A DNA stretch of 64,000 nucleotides from Pseudomonadota bacterium (lineage in GTDB: Bacteria > Pseudomonadota > Gammaproteobacteria > Burkholderiales > Rhodocyclaceae). The notes under the pieces are model-generated. The model saw only the letters and a list, made by a program, of their open reading frames with translations, searched no databases and was not told the DNA's origin. The stretch covers positions 22,466 to 86,465 of the forward strand of contig JAKOTN010000120.1 in NCBI GenBank assembly GCA_029776255.1, written 5' to 3'. Made by a program: the position numbers and the translations under genes. Shown one piece after another: positions 35,293-43,905 of this stretch; the stretch's first letter is position 1; each line of letters begins with the position of its first letter.

Positions 35293-37128
35293 CTATCCAC
35301 CGCGATCAATGATCCGCGACCTTTTGTCGAGGTCGACGATCATTTCCTCCTCGAGTTGGGTCAGGGTCAAAAGCGGACTCATATCCTCAAGCGGCATCGA
35401 CACGATGGATCCATCCGGTTGTGGAATCGCGGCAACCTTTGGTGAGAGCGTTTCATCGCTTTGCAGACGAATCTCGCAGATAACCGGGCCACACTGGCCC
35501 AGCGCCTCGGCCAGGCCAGACGACAAGGCCTGCGGCGTGGAGATTCTCCGGGCCGGCAAGCCCATGGATTCGGCCAGCGCCACGAAATCGGGGATAAAAA
35601 GACCCGAATCGGGCCCCGAGCCGAGATAGCGCCCGGCGAAGTAGTTACGCTGCGTATTACGGATCGACGCATAGCCGTTATTGTTCATGATCAGCAGCAC
35701 GATCGGCAGATTGAGCGACTTGAGCGTGGCCAGTTCCTGGAGATTGAGCATCAGGCTGCCATCGCTCTCAATACACACCGTCGGGCAACGCTCCGCTCCA
35801 ATGCAGGCACCGATGGCGGCGGACAGACCATAACCCATGGAACCGAGTCCAGAGGTAAGAAACATCCGCTGGCCTGATTTGTTGCGGAAAACGGTATAAA
35901 ACACTTCAACGGCAAGGCCAGAACTGCCGGTAATCGCCAAACGGCCTTCTGGAATGGCCTCGGAAAGCGCGTCAACGAACTGATAATGACTGATCGGGCC
36001 ACCCGCCTCGAAGACGCGTCCATCGAGAGGCGTATGGCGATCTTTCCACGAACCGCAGCGTTCACGCCATGCCTGCCAATCGCCCCCTTGCAAGTTCTGA
36101 CTCTCCCAAGCCTCGAGAAACAGCTTGGCATCGGCGCGGATAGGCAGGTCGATGGGTAACTCGTGCCGCGCGAGTTCGTTGGCATCTACATCCACAACGA
36201 CCTTCGTTGCTGCTCGGGCAAATCCCTTCGGGTTATAGGCGGTAATGATATTGTCCAGCCGGCAGCCTACGCTGATGAGGCAATCGCAGTTCTGGACGGC
36301 GAAGTTTGGCGCGCGCGCCGCGACCACGCCCGGTCGGCCGACATACAGCGGGTGCCGCCAAGGCAGCAGATCGGAGGCGTTCCAAGTGAATACGCAGGGA
36401 ATTCCCAACCGTTCAACGATCCGCTGAAAGATGGTTTCGCCACCCGCTATGCGTACGCCATGCCCCGCCAGAATCAGTGGCCGCTTGGCTGTCACCAGCA
36501 GCGTTTGCAACTTGTCGATGGACGAGCGCAAGTCGTCTTGCCAACCCGCTTCCCTGGACGGGACGAATCCCGGCAGCGCGGATGGATCGATCGGCGCCGC
36601 CTGCACATCCAAGGGTACGTCCAGCCAGACCGGGCCAGCACGGCCGTTCCGCATATGCCAGATCGCCTCCTCGAAGCAGCAGCGGATGCTCATTGGATCC
36701 TGAACGGTCACCGCATACTTGGTAACCGGCCTGACCATCGAAACGACGTCCACCTCTTGCACGCCACTTTGACGTAATGGGCGACCACGCAGACTGTCGG
36801 GCCTTTTAACCTGTCCGGAGATAATCAGCAACGGCAGCGACTCGATCCACGCGCCCGCCACGGGCGTCAACGTATTGGTCGCGCCCGGACCTGTGGTGAC
36901 CAAGGCAACGCCAAAACCCGCGGCATTCGTCCGTCCATTTGCTTCCGCGGCGATTCCGCAAGCTTGTTCGTGGTGACAAGGAACCGGTGTCAGCCTCTTC
37001 TCGCAAACGAGCGCATCGTCGAGGTACATGGCCCCGCCACCTGGCAGGAAAAACACATCGCGAACGCCAAGCTCGGCCAGACGCGACATCAGGTAATCGG
37101 CAACCCGACAGATCTGATTGACTGACAT
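35293..37128 (-). CDS. Thiamine-diphosphate-dependent enzyme, acetolactate-synthase-like (YerE-like)
   Basis: A 611-residue three-domain ThDP enzyme. The pyrimidine-binding domain carries the catalytic Glu54 in PVPCHHEQACGIAAEANGR and GVALVTTGPGATNTLTPVAG; the middle domain begins near KRPLILAGHGVRIAG; the diphosphate-binding domain has CIESDGSLMLNLQELATLKS and LIMNNNGYASIRN, i.e. the Asp and Asn of the Mg-ThDP motif with SDG in place of GDG. ALS-like enzymes in CDP-sugar clusters (YerE of Yersinia) transfer an acyl unit from pyruvate to the C4 keto group of CDP-4-keto-3,6-dideoxyglucose, making a branched sugar. It follows rfbF, rfbG, rfbH and the NeuB-like gene, so this is the favoured role. 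True acetolactate synthase is unlikely without a regulatory subunit. ATG at 37128; an upstream TTG overlaps the previous stop. Confidence 0.85.
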   Translation of the reverse strand: MSVNQICRVADYLMSRLAELGVRDVFFLPGGGAMYLDDALVCEKRLTPVPCHHEQACGIAAEANGRTNAAGFGVALVTTGPGATNTLTPVAGAWIESLPLLIISGQVKRPDSLRGRPLRQSGVQEVDVVSMVRPVTKYAVTVQDPMSIRCCFEEAIWHMRNGRAGPVWLDVPLDVQAAPIDPSALPGFVPSREAGWQDDLRSSIDKLQTLLVTAKRPLILAGHGVRIAGGETIFQRIVERLGIPCVFTWNASDLLPWRHPLYVGRPGVVAARAPNFAVQNCDCLISVGCRLDNIITAYNPKGFARAATKVVVDVDANELARHELPIDLPIRADAKLFLEAWESQNLQGGDWQAWRERCGSWKDRHTPLDGRVFEAGGPISHYQFVDALSEAIPEGRLAITGSSGLAVEVFYTVFRNKSGQRMFLTSGLGSMGYGLSAAIGACIGAERCPTVCIESDGSLMLNLQELATLKSLNLPIVLLIMNNNGYASIRNTQRNYFAGRYLGSGPDSGLFIPDFVALAESMGLPARRISTPQALSSGLAEALGQCGPVICEIRLQSDETLSPKVAAIPQPDGSIVSMPLEDMSPLLTLTQLEEEMIVDLDKRSRIIDRGG

Positions 37129-37133
37129 CGTGC

Positions 37134-38642
37134 TCAACTCATCCAGTAGGTCAGAAGCGTCTTGCGGGCCGGGTTGGCGCTGATCGCCTCATCGGTGTAA
37201 TAGGAATCGTTGACATAATGCGTCGACGAAATCTCCTCGATAATACAGCCCGTGGAACTAACGAAGGCGTGCCTGACGCCTGGCTCGACATTAACGACGT
37301 CGCCAGGGCTGTACGTTCGCGTTTGGCCGTCAAGGGTAATATCGACCTGCCCGAACAGCACATGGAAGGTCTCTTCCTTCTGCCTGTGGAACTGTTCCGG
37401 ATGAGCCTGGTTGGGCAAAGACACCAGCAGCTTTTTGCAATAGCCGCGATTCACAACGGTAAGCATGGTCAGGCCAACTTCATCAAAGCGCTCAATTCCA
37501 TAGTGATGGGAAAGCTCAAGATCGACGCCACCTGGCACGACGATGCGGCTTTCCGCCAATAACGCCTTTACGCGCTGCGCGGCATCCCAAACCTTTGAAC
37601 GGACATCGACATACTGGGTGTTGGTTGCTGACAGCGCCACATCCCGGGCAATAGGCGCCTGTGCCGTAAAGGAGGCGTACTTCGACCAATCGTTTGTCGT
37701 GATCTGCCCTTCCTCCGGCGGGAAGGCAAAATAGACATCCTCCCGTCGCACTGTCTCGCCAGCCTGAATATCGCGACGGGCATAAACACCGCGACGTAGC
37801 GAGCGCAGGCTGGCCTTTTCCGCGAGATTTTCCGGCAGGCGACTATCGCCAACGCCGCAAACGGTCAGCGCATACCGTGCTGCTTCAAGCCAGCCGCGCA
37901 CCTGCGCCGGACTTGCCGAATAAGCATTGAGAGGATACGCGTCGGTAGGCACACCAACGTGCTTTTCGAAAATCTGCGCGCCCTTGGCCATGGCAAGCTT
38001 GACGATATCGGTATTGGCGGGATCCTCGTGCGTCGAGAAGCCGATTCGCACCCCCGGATAGCGGGCCTTGAGGAAGTCTATCTGACCCACATGCATCTTC
38101 TCGTCGGCCGTCGGATACTCGCCAACACAATGCAAAATAGCGAAATCCTTGTTTCGATGCACCAAGAAACTGACCACGCGATCAATGTCTTCCAGCGAGG
38201 CGCCGGCTGTCGACGCGATAATCGGCAATTGAGAAGCGGCTACGCGCTCAAGCAGCGGCCAATCGGTAAACGAACAACTGGCGATCTTGATCATATCGAG
38301 CTGCTGATCCTCGATCACATCCACCGACGGTTCGTCGAACGGCGTCGACATGGTCAGAAAACCGTTCGCCCGCATTTCGGCAGTCAGGGCGTCGAAGTCC
38401 GCCCGTGAGAGCCGCGTCTCTGAAAATCGCTTCACGTACTTGACATCGTCACGACCGCGCATCGCCGGGTGAATGAACGTATCCAAGTCCCGATACTGAA
38501 GCTTGAAGGCAAAGCTGAACTCCGGGAAAACTCGGCAAACGTCGCCAAATTGGCGAATGACTTCCAGACCGTGGGCAATGTCGCCCATGTGGTTGTTCGC
38601 CATTTCCAAAACAAACAGATTATTGGGAATCGCCTTAATCAT
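37134..38642 (-). CDS. NeuB-like sialic-acid-synthase-family enzyme with SAF and C-terminal cupin domain
   Basis: A 502-residue protein. The NeuB TIM barrel (about residues 1-270) has the family residues NLFVLEMANNHMGD, AFKLQYRDLD, MIKIASCSFTDWP, IASTAGASLEDID, ILHCVGEYPT, RIGFSTHED and IFEKH, i.e. the PEP- and metal-binding positions. A SAF-type antifreeze-like domain follows (LRRGVYARRDIQAGETVRRE), then a cupin (about 385-480: HPEQFHRQKEETFHVLFGQ, then RTYSPGDVVNVEPGVRHAF). Family members condense PEP with an aldose to give a 2-keto acid. Neither NeuC nor a CMP-sialate synthetase is nearby, so it is unlikely to make classical sialic acid. Its place between rfbH and the ThDP gene suggests it supplies a donor for it. 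ATG at 38642 has GAGG upstream. Confidence 0.87.
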   Translation of the reverse strand: MIKAIPNNLFVLEMANNHMGDIAHGLEVIRQFGDVCRVFPEFSFAFKLQYRDLDTFIHPAMRGRDDVKYVKRFSETRLSRADFDALTAEMRANGFLTMSTPFDEPSVDVIEDQQLDMIKIASCSFTDWPLLERVAASQLPIIASTAGASLEDIDRVVSFLVHRNKDFAILHCVGEYPTADEKMHVGQIDFLKARYPGVRIGFSTHEDPANTDIVKLAMAKGAQIFEKHVGVPTDAYPLNAYSASPAQVRGWLEAARYALTVCGVGDSRLPENLAEKASLRSLRRGVYARRDIQAGETVRREDVYFAFPPEEGQITTNDWSKYASFTAQAPIARDVALSATNTQYVDVRSKVWDAAQRVKALLAESRIVVPGGVDLELSHHYGIERFDEVGLTMLTVVNRGYCKKLLVSLPNQAHPEQFHRQKEETFHVLFGQVDITLDGQTRTYSPGDVVNVEPGVRHAFVSSTGCIIEEISSTHYVNDSYYTDEAISANPARKTLLTYWMS

Positions 38643-38659
38643 TTTATTGCCGTCCTCAA

Positions 38660-39982
38660 TCAAAATCCGATGCCAAGAAAATTCTCGATCTTCGTCGCCG
38701 CGTAATTCAACATTTCTTCCTCCAGGGCGGGCTGAACCCCAATCCAGAAGGTGTTGTTCATCACGATGTCGGTATTGGTCAACCCGCCGCTGACGCGGAA
38801 ATTCCGACCGACCATGTAGGGTTGCCGCGTCAGGTTACCCGCGAATAGCAGGCGGGTCCCCACCTTGTTTTGATCCAGATAGTTGAGCAGGTCGATGCGA
38901 TCAACCTGCGCCTCCGGCTTCAAGGTGATCGGAAAGCCGAACCACGACGGATCGGAGCCAGCGGTTGCGTGCGGCAGGATCAGGAATTCTTCACACTCGG
39001 CCAGCCTGGCCTTGAGGTAGTCAAAATTCTGTTTCCGCCGGCTGACGAACTCCGGCGCCCTGGCCAGTTGAGCCAGACCGCAGGCAGCCTGCATATCGGA
39101 AATCTTGAGGTTATAGCCGAGGTGACTATAGGTGTATTTGTGATCGTAACCTTCGGGCAAGTCGCCGAGCTTGCGACAAAAACGTTTGCCACACGTGTTG
39201 TCCTTGCCCGGCGGACAATAGCAGTCGCGCCCCCAGTCGCGGAAACTCTCGGCGATCCGCTTGAGTTCCGGATCATTTGTGAACACAGCACCGCCTTCGC
39301 CCATGGTGATATGGTGCGCCGGATAGAAGCTCAATGTGCCAATATCGCCGAAGGTACCGACCATCCGGCCCTGATAGGTCGACCCCAGGGCATCGCAACA
39401 ATCTTCCACCAGCCAAAGACCATATTTCTTGCACAAGGCGGTAACGACCGACAGATTGTACGGGTTACCCAAGGTGTGAGCCAGCATGATCGCCTTGGTC
39501 TTTGGCCCAATGGCCGCTTCGATCTTGCCGGCATCGATGTTGTAGGTGCCAAGCTCGACATCGACGAAAACCGGCACGGCGCCGAACTGAAGAACGGGAT
39601 TGACGGTGGTCGGGAAACCGGCGGCGACGCCAATGACCTCATCGCCCGGCTTGATCGCACGAGCGCCGAGCGCCGGCGACGTTAACGCGGAAAACGCGAC
39701 CAGATTGGCCGAAGAGCCGGAGTTCACGGTAATCAGGTGCTCGACACCAATGAACGACGCCAACCGCTTCTCGAATTCATCGTTAAATCGACCCGTTGTC
39801 AGCCACCCGTCGAGAGAGGCCTCGACCATCAACTTGATTTCGCTCGCGCCGATCAATTTGCCGGATGGCGGAATCGTGCTGACCCCGGGCTGGAACGTCT
39901 GGGGGGCCAAGGCGATGGCGGCATAGTCGTCGACCAGCTTGGCAATCTGGGCACGGATGGCGCTTGTCTGTTCGTTCTGCAT
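38660..39982 (-). CDS. rfbH: CDP-6-deoxy-L-threo-D-glycero-4-hexulose-3-dehydrase (E1)
   Basis: A 440-residue PLP- and iron-sulfur-dependent dehydrase. The usual PLP lysine is replaced by histidine in [20 protein letters not shown] (His224), exactly as in DdhC/AscC-type E1. A cysteine cluster [17 protein letters not shown] (Cys254, 256, 264, 269) is suited to the [2Fe-2S] centre. It removes the C3 hydroxyl from CDP-4-keto-6-deoxyglucose, giving the glucoseen that an NADH-dependent reductase (DdhD/E3) then reduces. No DdhD-like gene is present in this window. ATG at 39982 is used; a longer upstream frame is unrelated. It lies five bases from rfbG and 17 from the NeuB-like gene. Confidence 0.93.
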   Translation of the reverse strand: MQNEQTSAIRAQIAKLVDDYAAIALAPQTFQPGVSTIPPSGKLIGASEIKLMVEASLDGWLTTGRFNDEFEKRLASFIGVEHLITVNSGSSANLVAFSALTSPALGARAIKPGDEVIGVAAGFPTTVNPVLQFGAVPVFVDVELGTYNIDAGKIEAAIGPKTKAIMLAHTLGNPYNLSVVTALCKKYGLWLVEDCCDALGSTYQGRMVGTFGDIGTLSFYPAHHITMGEGGAVFTNDPELKRIAESFRDWGRDCYCPPGKDNTCGKRFCRKLGDLPEGYDHKYTYSHLGYNLKISDMQAACGLAQLARAPEFVSRRKQNFDYLKARLAECEEFLILPHATAGSDPSWFGFPITLKPEAQVDRIDLLNYLDQNKVGTRLLFAGNLTRQPYMVGRNFRVSGGLTNTDIVMNNTFWIGVQPALEEEMLNYAATKIENFLGIGF

Positions 39983-39987
39983 GGTTC

Positions 39988-41100
39988 CTAATTTTTGGTT
40001 AGTCGTTGGTAATGGTCTATCTGCTCTTGAGTCAGGGCACGCACATCGTCTCCAGAACGACGCCGCTTGGCCCAATCGATGACGAGGCCAAGAGCACCGT
40101 CCAAACGAAGCGCCGGGTGCCATCGAAGTTGCGCTCGCGCCTTGGAAATGTCGAGTTTCAGGTAGGCCGCCTCATGAGGATGCTCGGATTGGTCGAGTTG
40201 CCATCGGGCAAGCTCACCCCAGCGCGCCGCCATTTGCTCGACAATCCAGCCGACAGGCTTGGCATCCTCGTCACCGGGGCCAAAGTTCCATCCTTCGGCG
40301 AAAGCCGGACCATCCTCATACAGACGCTCGGCAAGCATCAGATAACCCCGCAGAGGCTCGAGCACATGCTGCCACGGACGTACCGCGCGGGGATTACGGA
40401 TATGAACGGGTCGGCCTGTTTCGAATGCCGCCACGATATCCGGAATCAGGCGATCTGCCGCCCAGTCGCCGCCACCGATGACATTGCCGGCACGGGCCGT
40501 GGCCAGAGCGACACGGTGCGCCGGAAACTCCGCCGGATTGAAGAACGACGAGCGATAGGCGGAACTCACGAGTTCCGCACAACCCTTGCTATTGCTGTAG
40601 GGATCGTACCCCCCCATGGGGTCGCCCTCGCGATAGCCCCAGACCCATTCCCGGTTGTCGTAGCACTTGTCGGTGGTGATGACAACGACGGCCCTGACGC
40701 CGGGAGTGTGGCGCACCGCCTCCAGCACATGAACCGTGCCCATGACGTTTGTGGCGTATGTTTCCACCGGGTAATGGTACGAGTAGCGAACCAGCGGCTG
40801 GGCGGCCATGTGGATCACGATCTCCGGCCGAGCCGACTTTACCGCCTCCTGCAAACGAGCCAAGTCACGAATATCGCCCTCGATCGAATGCATGCCTTGA
40901 GCGACGCGCGCCTCCTCGAAAAGGCTTGGGGTCGTTGGCGCCGCGAGCGCATAGCCAGTAAGCTCCGCGCCCAGGCTTTGCAGCCAAAGCGAAAGCCAAC
41001 CGCCCTTGAACCCGGTGTGTCCGGTTAAAAAGACGCGCCTCCCCTGCCAAAACCGCGGATTCAATCCCAGACCCTCCACGGCGCCTTGTTGCTCGCCCAC
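39988..41100 (-). CDS. rfbG: CDP-glucose 4,6-dehydratase
   Basis: A 370-residue extended SDR. NAD site [20 protein letters not shown] (family-typical), catalytic block [20 protein letters not shown] with Tyr and Lys, and [20 protein letters not shown], a signature of CDP-glucose dehydratases. Converts CDP-glucose to CDP-4-keto-6-deoxy-glucose, the substrate of RfbH. The start is GTG at 41100, overlapping the 3' end of rfbF by 40 bases; no good later start gives the N-terminus. The order rfbF-rfbG-rfbH is the conserved ascarylose/tyvelose/yersiniose route. Confidence 0.95.
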   Translation of the reverse strand: MGEQQGAVEGLGLNPRFWQGRRVFLTGHTGFKGGWLSLWLQSLGAELTGYALAAPTTPSLFEEARVAQGMHSIEGDIRDLARLQEAVKSARPEIVIHMAAQPLVRYSYHYPVETYATNVMGTVHVLEAVRHTPGVRAVVVITTDKCYDNREWVWGYREGDPMGGYDPYSNSKGCAELVSSAYRSSFFNPAEFPAHRVALATARAGNVIGGGDWAADRLIPDIVAAFETGRPVHIRNPRAVRPWQHVLEPLRGYLMLAERLYEDGPAFAEGWNFGPGDEDAKPVGWIVEQMAARWGELARWQLDQSEHPHEAAYLKLDISKARAQLRWHPALRLDGALGLVIDWAKRRRSGDDVRALTQEQIDHYQRLTKN

Positions 41101-41837
41101 AGATCTTCAAGAAGGTTTTTGTCCCGCAACGTGTCCATCGGCTGCCAGAATCCTTCGTGGGAATAGGCCTTGAGCTCCCCGGATTCCGCCAACGACTCCA
41201 GGGGCTCCTGTTCCCATCGAGTATCGTCGCCGCCGATAAGAGAGAGAACTTTAGGCGAGAGCACGAAAAAGCCGCCGTTGATCATGCCACCGTCGCCTTT
41301 TGGCTTCTCCTTGAACGAGGTGACGCGATGATCCGAGTGAATGTCGATAGCGCCGAAGCGACCCGGTGGGTAGGTTGCGGTCAGGGTCGCCTGCAACCCA
41401 TGAGCACGATGAAAATCAATCAGCTTGGCGATATTTACGTCACTGACACCGTCGCCATAGGTAAAACAGAACAGTTCTTCACCTTCAAGATAGGCGGCCA
41501 CCCGTTTCAGCCGGCCACCAGTCATGGTGTTGTCACCGGTATCGACCAGGGTCACCCGCCAAGGTTCGGCGTAGCGCTGATGGACTTCCATGGAATTTTG
41601 TTGCATATCGAAAGTGACATCGGACATGTGCAGGAAATAATTGGCGAAATATTCCTTGATCACGTATCCCTTATAGCCACAGCAAATAACAAAATCATTG
41701 ATCCCGTAATGGGAATAAATCTTCATGATGTGCCAAAGAATCGGCTTGCCGCCGATTTCGACCATGGGCTTCGGTCTCACGCTCGTCTCTTCGGAAATAC
41801 GCGTACCCAGCCCACCCGCGAGAATCACGGCTTTCAT
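41061..41837 (-). CDS. rfbF: Glucose-1-phosphate cytidylyltransferase
   Basis: A 258-residue nucleotidyltransferase. The CTP-binding start is [20 protein letters not shown] with [30 protein letters not shown] and [10 protein letters not shown] are the sugar and metal region. Makes CDP-glucose from CTP and glucose-1-phosphate. The ATG at 41837 is preceded by GGAGAGAGG. It is the first gene of the large minus-strand operon, so the promoter should lie in the 458-base gap upstream. Full length, no anomalies. Confidence 0.95.
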   Translation of the reverse strand: MKAVILAGGLGTRISEETSVRPKPMVEIGGKPILWHIMKIYSHYGINDFVICCGYKGYVIKEYFANYFLHMSDVTFDMQQNSMEVHQRYAEPWRVTLVDTGDNTMTGGRLKRVAAYLEGEELFCFTYGDGVSDVNIAKLIDFHRAHGLQATLTATYPPGRFGAIDIHSDHRVTSFKEKPKGDGGMINGGFFVLSPKVLSLIGGDDTRWEQEPLESLAESGELKAYSHEGFWQPMDTLRDKNLLEDLWASNKAPWRVWD

Positions 41838-42295
41838 GCCTCTCTCCGCCCCAACAAAATCCGCGTCGACAACTGAACTGGCATGCGAAATCCACAGAGG
41901 CCGTTTTGTGACGCGCGACCCGCGACCACCCATGCAGTCTGGATTTCCATGGTTTTCATCGGACGTTGCCTTGCAATGGATTCAGATCAAAACAACTCTC
42001 GGCCACCTTGACAAGAGACCGAGCACTTTCCACGCCGCTATTGTCGATGCAGCAAGCGTACTTGGTAAATAGCCTGGCCGTGATGAATGTCCGGGCAATT
42101 ATTGAAGAGAGAAGCACTCGACGCCGTCGGACAAACCACCATCAAACCGCCGCGCAACCAGCCAATGCGGACTCGTCGGCGATTCATGGGAAAAACCGCA
42201 GCCGACAAGAAATAAAGCGCGACGCCAAAGAACAAGGAGCATACCATGCGGGCGTTTTTTAAGGAAGGCTTCTGAGTTTATTACGGAATACACGC
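41838..42295. other. Intergenic region upstream of the polysaccharide operon
   Basis: A 458-base stretch between rfbF (start) and the response regulator gene (stop). It should hold the promoter of the 25-kb operon, but I see no convincing -35/-10 pair and no ops (GGCGGTAG) element. A minus-strand frame (42038-42247, 69 codons, one hydrophobic segment) has no recognisable resemblance, so it is not called. No histidine kinase remnant was seen. Confidence 0.5.
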
Positions 42296-42976
42296 TCATC
42301 GGTCGGGCACTTCGAGCACATAACCCATGCCGCGCACGGTCTGAATCAGCTTGGGTTCCCGGCCTTCGTCGATCTTGAGACGCAAACGGCGCATCGCCAC
42401 CTCGATGACGTTGGTGTCGCTATCGAAGTTCATGTCCCACACTTGCGAGGCAATTAACGATCGGGGCAAGACCTCGCCATGCCGGCGCATCAGCAGCTCG
42501 AGCAGGCCGAATTCCTTGGCGGTCAATTCGATGCGCCGCCCGCCGCGGAATGCGCGGCGGCGCAGCAAATCGAGCTCCAGATCGGCCACGCGCAAGGTGA
42601 CGGTGTCGATGCCGCCGCGCCCCCGGCGGAGGATGGTTCGCACCCGGGCCAGCAATTCGGCGAAGGAAAACGGCTTGACCAGATAGTCGTCGGCGCCCAG
42701 TTCCAGACCCTTGACCCGGTCTTCGACCTGATCGCGCGCGGTCAGGAACAGCACCGGCATCTGTAGACCTCGCCCGCGCAGGGACCGCAAGACCTGCCAG
42801 CCGTCGAGACCGGGCAACATCACGTCGAGAATCACCAGATCGTACTCGCCCTGCAAGGCGAGATGCAGCCCGTCGCCGCCGTCCCGCGCCCGGTCGACCA
42901 CGAACCCGGCCTCGCCCAGTCCCTGGCGAAGGTATTCGCCGGTTTTGGCTTCGTCCTCGACAATCAGAATCTTCAT
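42296..42976 (-). CDS. Heavy-metal response regulator (CusR/CopR-like)
   Basis: A 226-residue OmpR-type regulator. The receiver has the acidic pocket [20 protein letters not shown], phosphoacceptor Asp51 in [20 protein letters not shown], Thr in LFLTARDQ and Lys in YLVKPFSF. The C-terminal winged helix is typical of CusR/CopR/PcoR ([20 protein letters not shown] and [15 protein letters not shown]). It is divergent from the CusF-like and CusCBA genes and so probably activates them. The usual kinase CusS is not next to it, on either side. The ATG at 42976, with GGAGGG upstream, is preferred over a TTG one codon earlier. Confidence 0.9.
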   Translation of the reverse strand: MKILIVEDEAKTGEYLRQGLGEAGFVVDRARDGGDGLHLALQGEYDLVILDVMLPGLDGWQVLRSLRGRGLQMPVLFLTARDQVEDRVKGLELGADDYLVKPFSFAELLARVRTILRRGRGGIDTVTLRVADLELDLLRRRAFRGGRRIELTAKEFGLLELLMRRHGEVLPRSLIASQVWDMNFDSDTNVIEVAMRRLRLKIDEGREPKLIQTVRGMGYVLEVPDR

Positions 42977-43037
42977 CAACGCCCTCCGTGGTCGGCACGA
43001 TCGTCAGTTTGCGCAGTTTGACGGCCATCGCGCGTCG

Positions 43038-43055
43038 GATTACGGAAATGTAATC
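43038..43055. promoter_or_regulatory. Putative operator between response regulator and cus genes
   Basis: GATTAC-N6-GTAATC, a perfect 6+6 inverted repeat with a 6-base spacer, lies in the 237-base gap between the divergent regulator and the CusF-like gene. Position and shape fit a CusR/CopR-type binding box; the assignment is inferred, not matched to a defined consensus. Confidence 0.4.
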
Positions 43056-43213
43056 TGGCGGACAGCTTCCCGACGGCGCCGGCCTCGCACAATTGCTGAC
43101 GCAATTTTGTTCACCAACATGGCGATCCGGCCCTCGTCCGCGATCACCGCCGTGATTTGGCGGTCCAACGCCAGACCCCACGCAAATTTCCGGTTTGTCA
43201 CCGTGAGGTACGC

Positions 43214-43546
43214 ATGACTATCCGCCAGCAACTACTGTTCATCGCCACCCTGGTCCTCAGCGTCGGCGCACCGATCGGCGGCATCGCCCAGAATACGGGC
43301 ATCGGCGACAAGAGAGAGCCGACGCCGCTGACCGATGGCGATGTCCGCAAGGTCGACCGCGACGCCGGCAAGCTGACGATCAAGCACGGCGACATCAAAA
43401 ACCTTGGCATGCCGGGGATGACCATGGCGTTCGCCGTCAAGGACAAAAAACTGTTGGACAAGGTCAAGACGGGCGACAAAATCAGGTTCGTGGTCGTTGA
43501 CGAAGGCGGCAAATGGGTGATCACCGACATCCAGCCCGCCCGGTAG
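43214..43546 (+). CDS. CusF-like periplasmic copper-binding protein
   Basis: A 110-residue protein with an export signal (RQQLLFIATLVLSVGAPIGG, cleavage near IAQ) and a small OB-fold like CusF. The metal region reads KLTIKHGDIKNLGMPGMTMA, giving the His and the two Met (PGMTM) of CusF (H36, M47, M49 in E. coli), but the Trp44 that caps Cu(I) is absent (NLGMP instead of NWP). It would carry Cu(I)/Ag(I) to the CusCBA pump. ATG at 43214 follows GTGAGGTACGC; the frame stays open upstream without homology. It is the first gene of the cus set. Confidence 0.83.
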   Translation: MTIRQQLLFIATLVLSVGAPIGGIAQNTGIGDKREPTPLTDGDVRKVDRDAGKLTIKHGDIKNLGMPGMTMAFAVKDKKLLDKVKTGDKIRFVVVDEGGKWVITDIQPAR

Positions 43547-43659
43547 GGCGCTCGGCGGCGATGCGGAATTTTCGCCGACGACCGGTAAATCGAAAGAGTG
43601 GAGTCTGAAACAGTCGTCAGTGCCTTGGCGACCACGATCAATCATCGGAGTCGACGACC

Positions 43660-43905
43660 ATGGATAATTTCTTTCACTGTTTTTCGGAACTGTTCGCCCA
43701 ACTCGGCTTGCCGACGGACGTCGACAGCATCCGGCAATTCGTCGAACGGCACGCGCCGCTCGACGCCGCCGTACGGCTGGAGGACGCCCCTTTCTGGAGC
43801 GCCACCCAGGCCGCGATGCTGCGCGAGGAGATCCAGCTCGACGCCGACTGGGCGGAAGTGATCGATCAATTGAACATCGCCTTGCGCGCGGCGGACGCGC
43901 CGTGA
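43660..43905 (+). CDS. DUF2789-family protein
   Basis: An 81-residue soluble protein starting MDNFFHCFSELFAQLGLPTD and containing VRLEDAPFWSATQAAMLREE and ADWAEVIDQLN. This matches the DUF2789 family of small helical proteins; function unknown. Its stop overlaps the TolC-like start by four bases, so it is translated with the pump, which suggests a metal-related role, but no metal motif is visible. Confidence 0.8.
   Translation: MDNFFHCFSELFAQLGLPTDVDSIRQFVERHAPLDAAVRLEDAPFWSATQAAMLREEIQLDADWAEVIDQLNIALRAADAP

Noticed and set aside
35293..37128. Phosphonopyruvate decarboxylase (with the Fe-ADH as phosphonoacetaldehyde reductase)
   Set aside because: The ThDP protein is a full three-domain acetolactate-synthase-like enzyme, longer than Ppd, and no PEP mutase gene is present.
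42038..42247. 69-codon minus-strand ORF with a hydrophobic segment
   Set aside because: No recognised family, weak upstream signals and random-looking C-terminus; kept only as part of the intergenic note.
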